A DNA stretch of 64,000 bases from Rhodosporidiobolus odoratus (lineage: Eukaryota > Basidiomycota > Microbotryomycetes > Sporidiobolales > Sporidiobolaceae), in the NCBI GenBank assembly GCA_034387635.1, contig JAOANU010000014.1:520546-584545 (forward strand), read 5' to 3'. Positions within the stretch are counted from its first letter, which is position 1. The number at the start of each line of letters is the position of its first letter. The translations under genes were made by a program, and so were the position numbers. Below are positions 23,771 to 34,218 of this stretch, piece after piece. The notes below the pieces were generated by a model, which saw nothing but the letters and a program-made list of their open reading frames with translations, was not told where the DNA came from and ran no database searches.

Positions 23771-24367
23771 ATGGTTAGACCGCATGCAAGTTCAGTAGAC
23801 GCAGTGAATGCCTGGGGATCTCCTACTCTTGCTCCCCAACCCGATGCTCAACCCGAGGAAGAGTTCTCAGCTGCCGATGTGGCAGCAAAGGAATCAATAG
23901 TTCAGTGAGCTCATTCTTCCCCTTTGAAGTAGTGTGAGTACTGTGGTGTGCTGATAGCCGCTCTCTGCGTCTCACAGGGACATTCTCTCGAAGCAAGAAG
24001 GGTTGAAGGGTCAGTCATCTCTCTGGGAGCAGTGGGGGGAGACACCTCCCAAGCTGACAAGGCGCTGAGTCGGCTATACGACTAGCCCTGCTGCACCGAG
24101 TCACAGAGGTACAAGGAGAGGCCAACAAGCTCAAGGGAGACAACGAGACCCTGCAGACCTGTTCGTCCCTTTTTTCTCCTTTTCCTCGGATCCAGCTCGG
24201 GATTTGTTGTTGACCCGCATGCCTGTACACTTACGCAGACATCGACAACCTCACTCGCAACAAGTGCGCCTCCCTGCATCAACGCGCTTCTCCCGCTCTC
24301 GCGAGCTGACCTACGTCCCTGTTTTCCGCACCTTGTTTGCAGCGCGATGGCCGCCGGTGCACGCTGA
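23771..24367 (+). CDS. Short coiled-coil protein (SCOC/UNC-69 type), five tiny exons
   Basis: Exons 23771-23904, 23978-24009, 24086-24160, 24239-24263 and 24343-24367 join without a break to 96 residues. The N-terminus is disordered (MVRPHASSVDAVNAWG). The C-terminal half is the conserved coiled coil: AKESIVQDILSKQEGLKALL, then HRVTEVQGEANKLKGDNETL and QTYIDNLTRN, ending AMAAGAR. This heptad pattern with the closing YI-(D/E)-NL is that of short coiled-coil proteins, which act at the Golgi/trans-Golgi with Arl-family GTPases in vesicle trafficking and autophagy (family knowledge). All introns are GT-AG, four with CTGAC/CTGAT-like branch sites. The last exon is chosen over read-through at 24264 because it uses a GTGCGC donor and TTTGCAG acceptor. 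Exons of 25-32 nt make the gene easy to miss. Confidence 0.85.
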
Positions 24368-24877
24368 GCGTGGCCGTCGCAACCTCCCGACTTCACGTCA
24401 CCCGTTAGCCTGTACATATCCAGCCCTACTCGCCGTACCCTGTTGTCCTATATGTTGTCCACCAGCCCTCTTTCGTCTCGCTTCCACTCTCCGGTTGCAA
24501 GTTGATAAGTCCATACTCACGGGGCGCGCACATGAGCGCTTTAACAGAAGACTCTCGACGAGGGTCAGCAGCGCAACGAGTGCTGGCGCGGCTTTGCGCA
24601 GAAACCCCTTCGCTCGGACGAGAGGCTTTGATTTTCTCCCATTTCCTTGACTTGCGCGTCCACACCCTCTTCAGCCGCCATTCGTCTACTTCCTATTATC
24701 CTAATCTGCACGCTGTCGACGCCGACTCGCCGCTCGTTGCGCGAACCCGCCTTCTCTGCTCGCCTTCTTTCCGGCCTCTGAAAAAACTCCTGTTCACCCT
24801 CACTTCCACCCTACCCCCTCCCTCACTCGCTTCTTCCTTCTGCCTTCACCCTCTCTCTCTCTCATCTATCATCCACC
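24368..24877. other. Intergenic region with CT-rich tract
   Basis: 3' flank of the coiled-coil gene followed by a strongly pyrimidine-rich leader (about 24770-24877) that looks like a normal fungal promoter/5' leader feeding the ATG at 24878, although the gene it serves is now broken. Confidence 0.45.
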
Positions 24878-25530
24878 ATGCCCATTACCGCCGCCCCTTC
24901 CCCCACCGACGTCCTCAAAGCCTTCATCCGCTCCCCGATGCCTCTGATCGCGGAATCATCCAACTCTTCTGTTCCTTCTCCTGCGAAGGCTGTGTCGTTC
25001 GCTCAACTTGCCGACAGAGTCGGGGAAGGGGAGAAACAGGGGCAGTGCAAGGACAAGATGGCGCTCATCACGGATGCGGCGAGTGGGATTCGGGAAATTG
25101 GCCGCGGAACTTGGGTGCGCTGATTTCTTTTCGCCCCAGACCTGAGCTCCTTGACGCTTTGGGGCCCGCGGCGCCTAAGTTGTCCTGAGCGATGTCAACC
25201 ACGACGGCCTCCAGGCTCTGACGGAAGAGATTGAGCAGGCGGGAGGGGGTCAGTCTATCGTCTCGCGGTTTCTGCTCTTCCGTATCCAGCAGCTGAAGTC
25301 AGTCACGTCATGCAGAGCTGCTACCCGTGTCAAGTGCGATGTGACGCGCTGGGAGGATCAGCTTGAACTCTTCGTGCGTGTTGCCTTTCCGCTTCTTCTT
25401 CTCGCCCCATCTGAACCTCGCGTGTCCACCGTAATTATGGCCGGACAGCGTCATGCCATCGAGACGTATGGAAAGATCGGAGTCCTCTTCGCCAACGCAG
25501 GGATCGATGACGAAGTGCCCAAGCTGGACG
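24878..25530 (+). pseudogene. Degenerate fragment of a short-chain dehydrogenase/reductase
   Basis: The N-terminal half of a classical SDR is recognisable: MALITDAASGI at the nucleotide-binding turn, VVLSDVNHDGLQALTEEIEQ for beta-2/alpha-C, VKCDVTRWEDQLELF, and YGKIGVLFANAGI equivalent to the NNAG motif. Several defects are visible. The TGxxxGIG motif reads TDAASGIR. Around 25160 the sequence GARGA is followed by TAA where a Lys is expected, and the preceding ELLDALG is in a different frame, so there is a stop plus a frameshift. After VPKLDEG (about 25530) homology stops, so the catalytic Tyr-x-x-x-Lys region is missing. Introns are still recognisable (donor GTGCGTGTTG at about 25374). A decayed copy is more likely than an unusual gene. 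Confidence 0.72.
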
Positions 25531-25760
25531 AGGGTAGGGAGAGTGTGTCCCGGCCTCCCTCAGCATTTCTTCGTGTCGAGCCATGTGTGCGGCAGCCTGC
25601 TTGAGGTTTTGCGTTTCGATCTGCTGTAATCGTGATTGGATTGACCGGAATGTATAGATCTATAGGGTGTGTTTAACAGGTCGAGCGAGCGGTCAGTGAC
25701 GAAGAGAGGGCCAAGGCAGGAAAGCGCCAATGGGTGAACGTAGTCGTGCAATTTGACAGA

Positions 25761-26514
25761 CTAGCAAGTACGACTTGTATGATGAGCTATCGCAGCCTTG
25801 CTACCGTCTACGATGGCTTTTACCCTCGAAAAGGTCGACAACAGGTCGTCGGGGGGCGCGGAGGGCGCTTGCACCAGCTCGAGGATGGACTCGACTTCCG
25901 GGATCTGAGGCATGATTAGCAGGTCGAATTGAGCTCCAGAGTGGGAGGGAAGAGGGTGTCGCTGCATCGAGCGTACGGCGGAGTCGGGGCGGAGGACAAA
26001 CAGGAGGTTGCCTGCGGAGGAAAAAGTGATACGAAGAGGGCCCGAGAGAGCTGTGGAAACAGAGACGTACACAGGGTGCTGAGCCAAGCGAGACCGCTGC
26101 GCTTCAACAGCCGGCGCACCCTAGTACTTGGCTCACATCGGTAGGTTCGAGCGCGCCGCAGGGGAAAATTGAGGAAAGAACGCGTGTTGGCTATTTCCCA
26201 CTATCATGGCACAGAATGTACCAATCTTACCTGATGTCTACGTTGCACTCTTCTAGGGCCCCTCTCCTATATTGCTGGGCTCTGCGGCGCGGTGCGTCGC
26301 CGACGAGGAGGGACAGCCGACTTGAGAAGGTCATCCCTTCGCTTCCATCTCGATTTCGGAATCCCAGGGCGCAATGCGAGACACGCGGTAAGCTGCAGAA
26401 GAGGATACAGATGCGACGAAAGTCCGGTGTCACTTCGAGCCCATGAGAGACCCTCAAGGCAAAGAGAACTTACCTATGCCACTTTCCGGCTGATGGAATT
26501 CCTCCGTACAGCAT
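25761..26514 (-). CDS. Uncertain multi-exon gene or gene remnant
   Basis: Not recognised. A spliced reading from the ATG at 26514 (MLYGGIPSAGKWH) continues through GMTFSSRLSLLVGDAPRRRA, VRRLLKRSGLAWLSTL and NLLFVLRPDSAVRSMQ to PQIPEVESILELVQAPSA and a stop at 25761. Each junction has a GT-AG pair (GTAAGT, GTAAGA, GTACGT donors), and the last exon is open for about 80 codons with a protein-like composition. It could instead be the 3' half of the HMG-box gene immediately upstream, because a 42-nt intron at about 26555 would connect the frames. No domain can be named. It lies in a block with a broken SDR, so decay is possible. Confidence 0.35.
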
Positions 26515-26922
26515 GAGCGTTGGCTGCTACATTGCAGCAGAAGGAGGCCACTGTGAGGGGCGCCATACCCGACCACTCTCGTGACAATGCGGCAAAAGAA
26601 GGGATGGTTGCAGAAAGTGATGATTCGAGGCGGTCTACATTGCGAGAAGAGGGGACACCGACCGAAGTGGTGAGTGGGGAGCTAGTCGGACCCAGTGTCG
26701 GAATTGGAGCCACTCTGTGCGTCGGTCTACCGAAGCAGTGTAAGCACAGAGCGCATGGGAGAAGCGAGAAAAACAGCCGACCTCAGTTTCGTCCAACTGC
26801 TCCGCCCGATCGACCCACTCCTGCGCAAATGACATCGAAGTCTATGTTAGCGAGACATAGATCCGAGTCAGGCTCCTGTACGTGCGTGGGAGCGAATTGG
26901 ACGCAGCTCACCTACCGCTCAC

Positions 26923-27711
26923 CTACCTCTCCTCCTCCTCGAGTTTCTGCCATCTCTCCACGCCTCTCTTCAGGATCCTCCAAGTACGCAAATCCGGGTA
27001 CTGCAAGCCAGCGGCCTTGTAGTGGTCGGTGAGGAAGAGGTGGTAAGCCGTGCTCTGCTTGGAGAGTGTCAGCATGCACGGTGGGGAGAAGGGAGGGAAA
27101 AGAGCTGGACTGACCGCTCTGGTGATAGCCGTCTCATCCAGCTCGTCGTCCTGAGAGCTATCTGAAGAAGGCTACAGGAGCTTCGGCAATACTAGCGGTG
27201 CTTTCTGACATCCGTGGGACCTGGGAACAACAGGCCAACCTCGTGCTCCGAACCCGACGCTGGCTCGAACTCGTCCACCTCGTCTGCCCGACTAGCGGCT
27301 GCTCTCAGCGGATTCACTCTCTCCTGTACCTTCTTAGCTACCTACGTTCGTGTCCTCGCCTTCTCCGCCCTCTCCTTGTGACGTTTGGCGTTCTTGCGGA
27401 GACGTTTCAAGGACGAGGCGGGAGGCTGAAGCGCTGAAGCGTCCAAACTTGTCAATCGACGCCTGGCGAACCCCTGATATTATCAGATTATTTGCTCCGC
27501 GGCGGTTACGGCGGTAGAAAGCAGGTTTTGAAGTCGATTCCGAGGATCTGAGTCTTGCAGGGGTAACCGGTAAGCAAAATGGATCCAGATCTATAATCGC
27601 GATGGCTGCCCTACTCGCACGCACACGTGCGAGTGCCGCACTCCTTCCAGCCTCGATATTGGTGACAGCGGCGGCGAGAAGCTCAGTCGAGGAGGAGGAG
27701 GAGGGGGACAT
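26923..27711 (-). CDS. HMG-box-like protein, paralogue of the gene at 40860
   Basis: Starts at the ATG at 27711 with ELLAAAVTNIEAGRSAALAR, which parallels TLDGLVQASRTAALAS in the gene at 40860-41765, and the first intron (GTGCGT) lies at the same place. Later exons encode a basic stretch (SLKRLRKNAKRHKERAEKAR), an acidic linker (DEVDEFEPASGSEHE joined to PSSDSSQDDELDETA) and an HMG-box-like helix set (STAYHLFLTDHYKAAGLQYP, then RTWRILKRGVERWQKLEEEE). An apparent in-frame TAG near 27,360 is removed by a 54-nt GT-AG intron. After the box the frame meets a stop at 26923-26925. A downstream exon (QEWVDRAEQLDETE) would complete the box but cannot be joined in phase, so either the 3' end is misread or the gene is damaged. 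HMG-box proteins bind or bend DNA. Confidence 0.5.
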
Positions 27712-28208
27712 GATGGCGGTGGGGCAGAAGGGGTTTATAGGGACCGAGAAGCGTCGTCGAGAGGCGTAGAGGTACGCAAGAGCGTGTATGCTAGCCGTGA
27801 TCAGCCTGTGACGTGCGGAATCAAACGTGTAGTGAATTGAACGAGAGAAGAAAAAGAAGGAGAGCGCGTCTCGTAATGGTCAGGTCGACCCTATACAGCA
27901 AGACTACCCTGCAGCAAAGCCAATACACGCATGCATGACATATGGATGCATAAACTGCCGCTGCGATCCATGACGACAGCGAGGAGAGCAAGCCGGTTTT
28001 TCTTGGCCTGCTCTCGACGATTCAGACGTCGGGTACAGTCAAGTGCAGCCTGAAAAAGAGGGGATACGAAACCCTTGCAAGTAGATCTATCGAGCAACAC
28101 CTAAACGACCCTACACCGCAGCAAACCGCAAAACTATCAACCCAAACCAGAACGCGAAAAAAACAACCCCGAAGGTATATCAACAGCTTCGACACACCCA
28201 AGCGAATC
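27712..28208. other. Intergenic region
   Basis: 5' flank of the HMG-box paralogue and 3' flank of URC1, both minus strand. No other coding evidence. Confidence 0.5.
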
Positions 28209-30644
28209 CTAGTGCGCCAAATCCTCCCACAACCGTCCGGCCGTAGCTGAGAGGTTTGTAACCTGAGTGGTAGAGAAGTATCCTGCGGCGACCTTGGCTT
28301 GGATCTCGACTTGCGAGTCGGGGGGGATCTGTGCGAGGCGGCCGAGTTAGCAACGGGCGAACGACAGCGTAGAGATTGAAGACGGCAGAGAAAGGTCGAA
28401 GCTGGGAACGAAGACAAGGAGAAGGAGGCAGAACGCACCAGGTCCTCGGGAATCTCGTACCGCTTGTCAACCGTAATGCCCGAGTTGACAATCGCGTCGT
28501 GCTTCATGTCGGACATGGAGATGAGGTTGGAGATGTGGGTGACACCGAGCCAGTGGAGGACGTCGGGCATGAGGACTTGGAAGCGCATGTCTGGGGGAGA
28601 GTGCGAGGTCAGCATACGAGCAGCAGCGGAGGGTAGCGCAGGGAAAGGTGGGCGAGGGCGAGGATGTAAGTGTGAAAAGGAGGAGAGGACAGGAGAAGGA
28701 AAAGCGACGCACCCTTGACGCCAGCAATGTCCTCCGTCCTCCTGAAGTAATCCGCTGCATTGTCGCCACCACGCTTACGAGCGTTGTAGACGAGGTACCT
28801 ACACACAGATTTCACGGTCAGTATACCGGGCAGGGAGGAAACACATTCGCAGCGAGCGAGAAGATAAGGAAGGACAGGAAAGGAAAGAGAAGAGAAGCTC
28901 AGAACGTACTTGGTAACCTCGCCAAGAGCCCTACCCTCCTTCCTAAAGTAAACCACCACTCCAACTCCACCCCTCTGAGCACACTTGACCGCCTCCTCGA
29001 TACCAAAGATGAGGTAAGGTCGACATGTGCAAATGTCGGAACCAAACACGTCGGAACCGTTGCATTCGTCGTGCACTCGGACGGTGACTTCTTTGGTAGG
29101 GTCGCGGATGTAGTCGGGGTTTCCGAACTGGAGAGGGCGAGAAAGAGCCGGAACAGGGAGGAAGAAGCCGGAGAAGCGCGACAAAGAAAGGGGAAGAAAG
29201 CGAGATTGAGAAGGTCAGCCGAGAATATTTACGGGGAGGAAGCGAAAGAAAGGGAGAAAGCAACGCACGATGTAGACGGTCAGACCGCCAATGGGAGGCA
29301 AGAAGACCTTGAGGTCATGACGAGTAAGCAATTCGGGGTACATGCCCCCGGTGTCCTCGAACAACGCCCTCCTCAGCGCTCCCTCCGTGATGCCGAACCG
29401 TTCCGCAATCCCCGGGAGGTACCAAACCGGTTCGACCGCCGCCTTGGACACGTTCAACTCGACACCAGCAGCGAACATGGCATCGGGGCGTTTCTCGCCG
29501 GCGACGTCGCCGGCGGAACGAGCGGTTTTGCCCGCCGAGGCTTCGAGTCGGTTTTGGTTGATCCATTCGGTCGGGGTGGGGACGACAATCTTGCCGTCGA
29601 CTTCTAGGGTGCCGGCGCGGACGGCTTCATCGAAATCGTTAAGCTTGATGTGGGCCTTGGTCATGGAGATGGTCGGGCGAGCGTCGACGCCTGCGACAAT
29701 CGCAGAGGGATTCAGCATACTTGCGGCGGGACGATGACACGCTGTGGCGATGCTCAAGTAGAAGAGGGGAGAGCACAGCGGGTAAAGGAAACGTACCGGC
29801 ATCGAGGTGACCCTTGTAAACTTGGGGTACGAGGTGACCGTACGGGTCGAGCGCGACGATCTTGTGCACACCATCCCAAGACGGGTTGTGCGGGATCTCG
29901 AAGGGAGGTTCAGTGTTGGTGTAGTCTGTATAGGGCGAGATGGTTAGCTTATCACACGTCAGATGGAAGAAACGGAGAAAACAGGGAGAAAGGACGACGC
30001 ACCAGGCTTGTGGTTCGGGTCAACAAGACCGGCCGCAGCAGCGAGAGCGCGGTAAATGGAGTACGAGCCAGAGTACGCGCCGATAGCGTTGCGAATCTTG
30101 AGCGACTTGGGCTGGCGGGAGGCGACGACGGGACCGCGGGTTTCGGCCGCGGGAGCGCCCCATTGAAGGGGGATGGGATTGATGCCGACTTGACCGGGAT
30201 ACGCTGCAGTATGCGAGGTAAGTTAGCGAGTAGAACAGGAGAGAGACGCGGAGGGAACGGAACGTGCTGGTCAAGATAACACGTTGGGAGTATTGTCCAG
30301 TTGCGGCATCCTTGCGAGCGACGAGGGAGGGGGAAGTGGGTGCATCGGCAGGTTTGACAAAGGGCGTCGAGACTGGAGGAATCTCTTGCGCAACACCATC
30401 GAGCGGAGGAATGTTGGCAGTCAGAGTCGGAGGGGAAGTGGGGGGAACCGGAAGGGCGAGTGATTCGAGCTGTACAAGTACAGGGCAGGGTCAGTTTGTG
30501 GCGTGGATGGGTTCGGATAAGGGTTTAGATACTCACCTTCTGCTCAAACTGGGCTTGGTTAGCCTTGAGGGATTGCAACTCGGATAGGATAGCCGAGAGG
30601 AGAGCGGTTTGATCGGGAGCTTTGGAGGGATCGTGTGAGCACAT
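28209..30644 (-). CDS. URC1: URC1-type GTP cyclohydrolase II homologue (uracil catabolism)
   Basis: Start at 30644 (MCSHDPSKAPDQTALLSAIL), about nine exons, stop at 28209. The C-terminal half is a GTP cyclohydrolase II-like domain: ECNGSDVFGSDICTC carries three cysteines with the 11 and 2 residue spacing of the RibA zinc site, followed by GGVGVVVYFRKEGRALGEVT, which replaces the YHRQEGRGIGL of riboflavin enzymes. Then come YNARKRGGDNAADYFRRTED and the tail MPDVLHWLGVTHISNLISMS. The long N-terminal half (TKAHIKLNDFDEAVRAGTLE, PTEWINQNRLEASAGKTARS) is typical of the fungal URC1 group rather than of RIB1. In Lachancea kluyveri URC1 is required for the URC pyrimidine degradation pathway (family knowledge). 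No other URC gene lies in the window, so any cluster is not visible here. Confidence 0.9.
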
Positions 30645-31382
30645 GATGGGTGAGAGAGTAGATATGAAGAAGTGGATAGAAGGAAGGAAAGAGAGAGAGA
30701 AAGAGAGCAGCAGTGGCAGTCAAGTGGGGAGAGAGAGGAAGAGAGCGGACGAGTTGAAATCGGCTCACCCGCTTTCCACTGGATTACGGAATAGACTGGA
30801 TCCGGACAACTAGATAACACTCGACAGAGCGGGTGCGGCCGACTTCAAATCGTCTGCAGTCTAAACGGAAACGCCCCGTGCAAACGGCCGAAGAACGAAC
30901 AGCCAGCCTCACATATGCATGGACAAGCAGCCTGAGAATCCGAGAAAATCAGCTATCGGTCCCGTCTGTCCAGCGCAGCGATCACACATAGAGCGGGGAT
31001 ACAGAGAACAGTGTCAGAGACCTCTCTAGCCTGGGCAGAAGCGGAAGAGAGGGTAAGTACACCAGCACGATAAGAAGAATCGACCTTCGCAATCTCCTTT
31101 TTCCGACCTCTTCGTATACGACGCTGCATGTACTTTTACGGACCCACCTGGACGAAAGTTACAATAGTACGGAAGTACAGGGAAAAGGAAAGAGAGAGAT
31201 CGAGAGATAGAGAGAAAAGACGAATCCTCGACGACTTTGTCTTTTAGTTGTTGCTGCTCCTCCTCCTCGCAACCCTGCAAGCGTTTCCCATATCCATTCC
31301 CACGCACCTCTACCTCGACACATCGCCCACTCGGTATCCAAGCGCAACCCATCCATCCCCGTCACCCGAGCCGAGCACGAGC
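30645..31382. other. Intergenic region
   Basis: Promoter and purine-rich (on plus) 5' leader of URC1, then the 3' flank of the Myb/SANT gene. No separate gene is supported. Confidence 0.5.
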
Positions 31383-33630
31383 TCAAACCACCCTCTTCCT
31401 CTTCTTCTCCCTTTTGACCTCCTTCTCCTCCGCCTTCTCCTTTCCCTTCCCCTTCGACTTGGAAGAAGAAGGACCCAGAATAACTCCCGTAGGCGGCGGT
31501 GAGACAGATGACTCGTACCCCCTCCCCGTCCCTCTGCCCCTAAAATCGCGGGCGCCGATGCGAGGAGACTCAGACGACACAGAGTCGGAAACGAGCTCGT
31601 CTTTCTCCGCCATCTCCTCGTCCTCATCTTCCTCTTCGTCTTCCTCGGAGTCTTCGTCAGAGTCTTCGTCGTCTTCGTACAGGAGAGCCGAATCACCGAC
31701 GGGAATGTCACCCGGTTGAGCGTGCGACGGTAAGGCTGAGGTGGAAGCGATGGGGCAGGTGGTGGAGGAGGTAGAGGCGGAGGCGGCGTAGGTGGTAGGG
31801 GAAGAGACGGCTTGCGAGGGCGAGATGTGAGAGGCGGAATCAGCCGTGGTAGGCGAAGAAGAAGACTTCGCGTTGCCGAGCAGACCTGCCCAATCTTGAT
31901 CAGATCATACTGACAAAGGGAAAGAAAGGGTCAGCTGCCGCGCACCTTCCTTCTCCCACTTCCCCTTCTTGAGCATCCAATGCTGCTTCACGGCCGCTTC
32001 CGACCTCCCCAATTCTTGAGCAATGTTATGCCAGTCGAGCTCTTCTTCGAGGTGCATGCGGCGGAGGTCTTGGTCTTGTTTCGGGGTCCAGGGTTGCCGG
32101 CCGTCTGATGACAGGACGATAAGCGGCGGGAGGAGCGTACAAGCAAGGCGGGCGCAGAAGGAAGAAGGGAAAGAGGAACGGGTTAGCGCTAGCGGCGAGG
32201 TAGAAGAGAGGCTCGGACTGGTAACGCACTCGTCGTACCGCCCGACGCCCCCCTCTTGCGCTTGGTCCCCCTCACTTCGTCGCCGTAAGCCGCCTTATCG
32301 GCCGTCTCGATCTTGACTTTTTTTCCCTTGGACTTCTTCTTCTTGCAAGTAGTCGGGGTTGGGGGCGGCGGGGCCGCGTCGAGAACGTCTACGAGGTAGA
32401 ACGTATCGTCCGTAGGAGTTACTGAGCGGGAAAAAAGCAGGGGGACGGAAACGCACCAGCAAGGATCTTGATCCTCCCCTCTTCCCACATCCCAACAATC
32501 TCCCCCAACCCGAAGTCCACCCTTCCCTCGACCTGATCCTGAGCCTCACCGCGTACTTCACTCCCTACCTTGACCCATTTGGCCAAACCCTCTTCCCCTA
32601 CCCACCCAGCGTTAGGGAATTCGATCCTCCCCCCCAACTCGGTGACCTTCTCAACCACCCTCAAAGTCCATTCAATCCCATGCTGCTTCTCTTCGCCCTC
32701 GTCGATAGCACTTGCCGAGCGAAGAGAAGCACCGGCGGTTTTTCTCCTCTCCAACGCAGGCATGTATCTCTTCCTACACTCCTCAAAGTGCCTTTCACCC
32801 GGGTTGGCTTCTTCCTCTTCCTCGCCCTCTACCTGGGAAGGGTAGCGTTTCGCCCTCTCCCTGACAACGATCCAGGCAACGCACGCGGTAGGGGTCGTCG
32901 CAGGCTCGAGGAGGGTTTGAGCGGCGGTGGGACAGGTGGTGTGGGAGAGGTAGTGCGACGCAGCGGCGAGGAGGAGGGAAGTGAGGTGAGGGGGCCAGGC
33001 TGCGCAGCACGAAGAGAGCGTGGCTCAAGGCGGACTCCGAGTAAAGGTTGAGATGAGCGCGAGACGGGACCGTACGCTTCGTAAACCCCTCGACTGGTTC
33101 CTCTCCCACGTCAAACAAACTCAAAGCGTGGCTGACTGCTCGACGCCGATTCTGTCAGCCAGTCCACTCAATCCGAGGGGTAAAGGCAGTACTCACCCAT
33201 CCCTTTCAAGTCGTCCCACCTCGCCTTCCACTCTCCCTTCCCCCTCGCTTCACCTCCATTGACCCTCTTGTCCAACTCCTTCTTGACCTTCTTCCACTTG
33301 ACCTCTTCGCCCTTGTTCTTCCCCAACCTGTCGAGTACGGTACGAGCGAGTGCAGTGTCTTCTTGTGGGGTGAATGGGTGAACCGAGGTGGAGGTGGAGG
33401 AAGAAGAGGGAAGGGGCTGGAGGGATGAAGGGTTGATGGTACCGCTTGGGGTAAATTCGAGGGCTGTGAGGGATATAGTGTCAGATAGAGTATATACTGA
33501 GCAGTTCAAAGGAGAGAGAGGATTTACCGTTATCTGGAATTCCTTCTCCCGAGACTCCTAAGCCGCTCGATCCGCTCAAGTGATTGTTGGAGGAGGAGGC
33601 GTGTGGCTGATGGTGCTGCGGAGAAGGCAT
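31383..33630 (-). CDS. Myb/SANT-domain nuclear protein
   Basis: Start at 33630 (MPSPQHHQPHASSSNNHLSG), seven exons, stop at 31383. Near the N-terminus is a degenerate Myb/SANT repeat (PFTPQEDTALARTVLDRLGK with VKWKKVKKEL). A middle region (AAQTLLEPATTPTACVAWIV, RYMPALERRKTAGASLRSAS) contains a conserved-looking helical segment. A clear second SANT repeat follows (RQPWTPKQDQDLRRMHLEEE, LDWHNIAQELGRSEAAVKQH). The tail is Ser/Thr-rich, then acidic (EDDEDSDEDSEEDEEEDEDE), then ends in a basic KREKKRKRVV that could serve as a nuclear localisation signal. Spacing of the tryptophans in the last repeat fits DNA- or histone-tail-binding SANT folds. A transcription or chromatin role is likely; the target is unknown. 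The acceptor at about 33,145 is the one that keeps the frame (KGM joined to VSHALSLFDVGEEPVEG). Confidence 0.78.
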
Positions 33631-34218
33631 ATGATGTGGATTGACTCCAGAGTATATGGTTACTGGAGAGGGGATAACGAGTTTGTAATGAGACTGAAGA
33701 GAAGGAAAGGGAGAAGCAAAACAGGACAGATGTTGTGAAACTTATAATAAGTAGAACTAGAAAAACTTAAATCACGCCGGGGCTATACAGGAGAGAGCTC
33801 AGTACTTCTGTATACGCGTCTATAGAGCCGCTCTAACCGCGACAGACGAGACAGCCAGGGATATAGACCTTCTCAGGAAACACAGTGACATTGTTCGCCT
33901 AGGCTACCTGATGCCTCAGGTTGGTCAAGAGCTGAACTCTATGCCCCGTCCTGCCTGCGAGGGAGTGAACAAATCGAGCGATATCTTACACCGACATGCT
34001 GCTAAGCCGCCGAGTCGTAAGCTAAGCATACCAGAAGTCGTCACGGTCCGTAGTCGATACAACGTATAGAAGATGACTGGAATCAAGCTCATCCTGTGTA
34101 AAGAGGAAATCGACAGACGTTAGGTGTTGCCATCCCAGCTGTGCAGAACGAGGCGGGAACCAGACGCACCCCACCACCACGTGCAAGCACAGTTCCGCCG
34201 CTCGGTAAGAATGCTGAG
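33631..34218. other. Intergenic region
   Basis: 5' flank of the Myb/SANT gene and 3' flank of RNH203. A minus-strand stretch at 34022-34180 is open but lies downstream of the RNH203 stop codon; it is most likely untranslated sequence. Confidence 0.5.

Noticed and set aside
27340..27480. An in-frame TAG in the HMG-box paralogue (after KERAEKARTRT) first looked like a pseudogene mutation.
   Set aside because: A 54-nt intron (GTAGGT donor, CCGCTGAG branch, CTAG acceptor) removes the stop and joins the frame into TRADEVDEFEPASG.
31237..31719. A Ser-rich plus-strand frame opposite the Myb/SANT gene tail.
   Set aside because: It is the complement of the acidic Asp/Glu run and the basic tail of the Myb/SANT protein.
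34022..34218. A minus-strand frame (ELDSSHLLYVVSTTDRDDFWY) after RNH203 that could be a further exon.
   Set aside because: The RNase H2C family ends at the IHA motif, which here is followed directly by a stop codon at 34219; the frame beyond is probably 3' untranslated.
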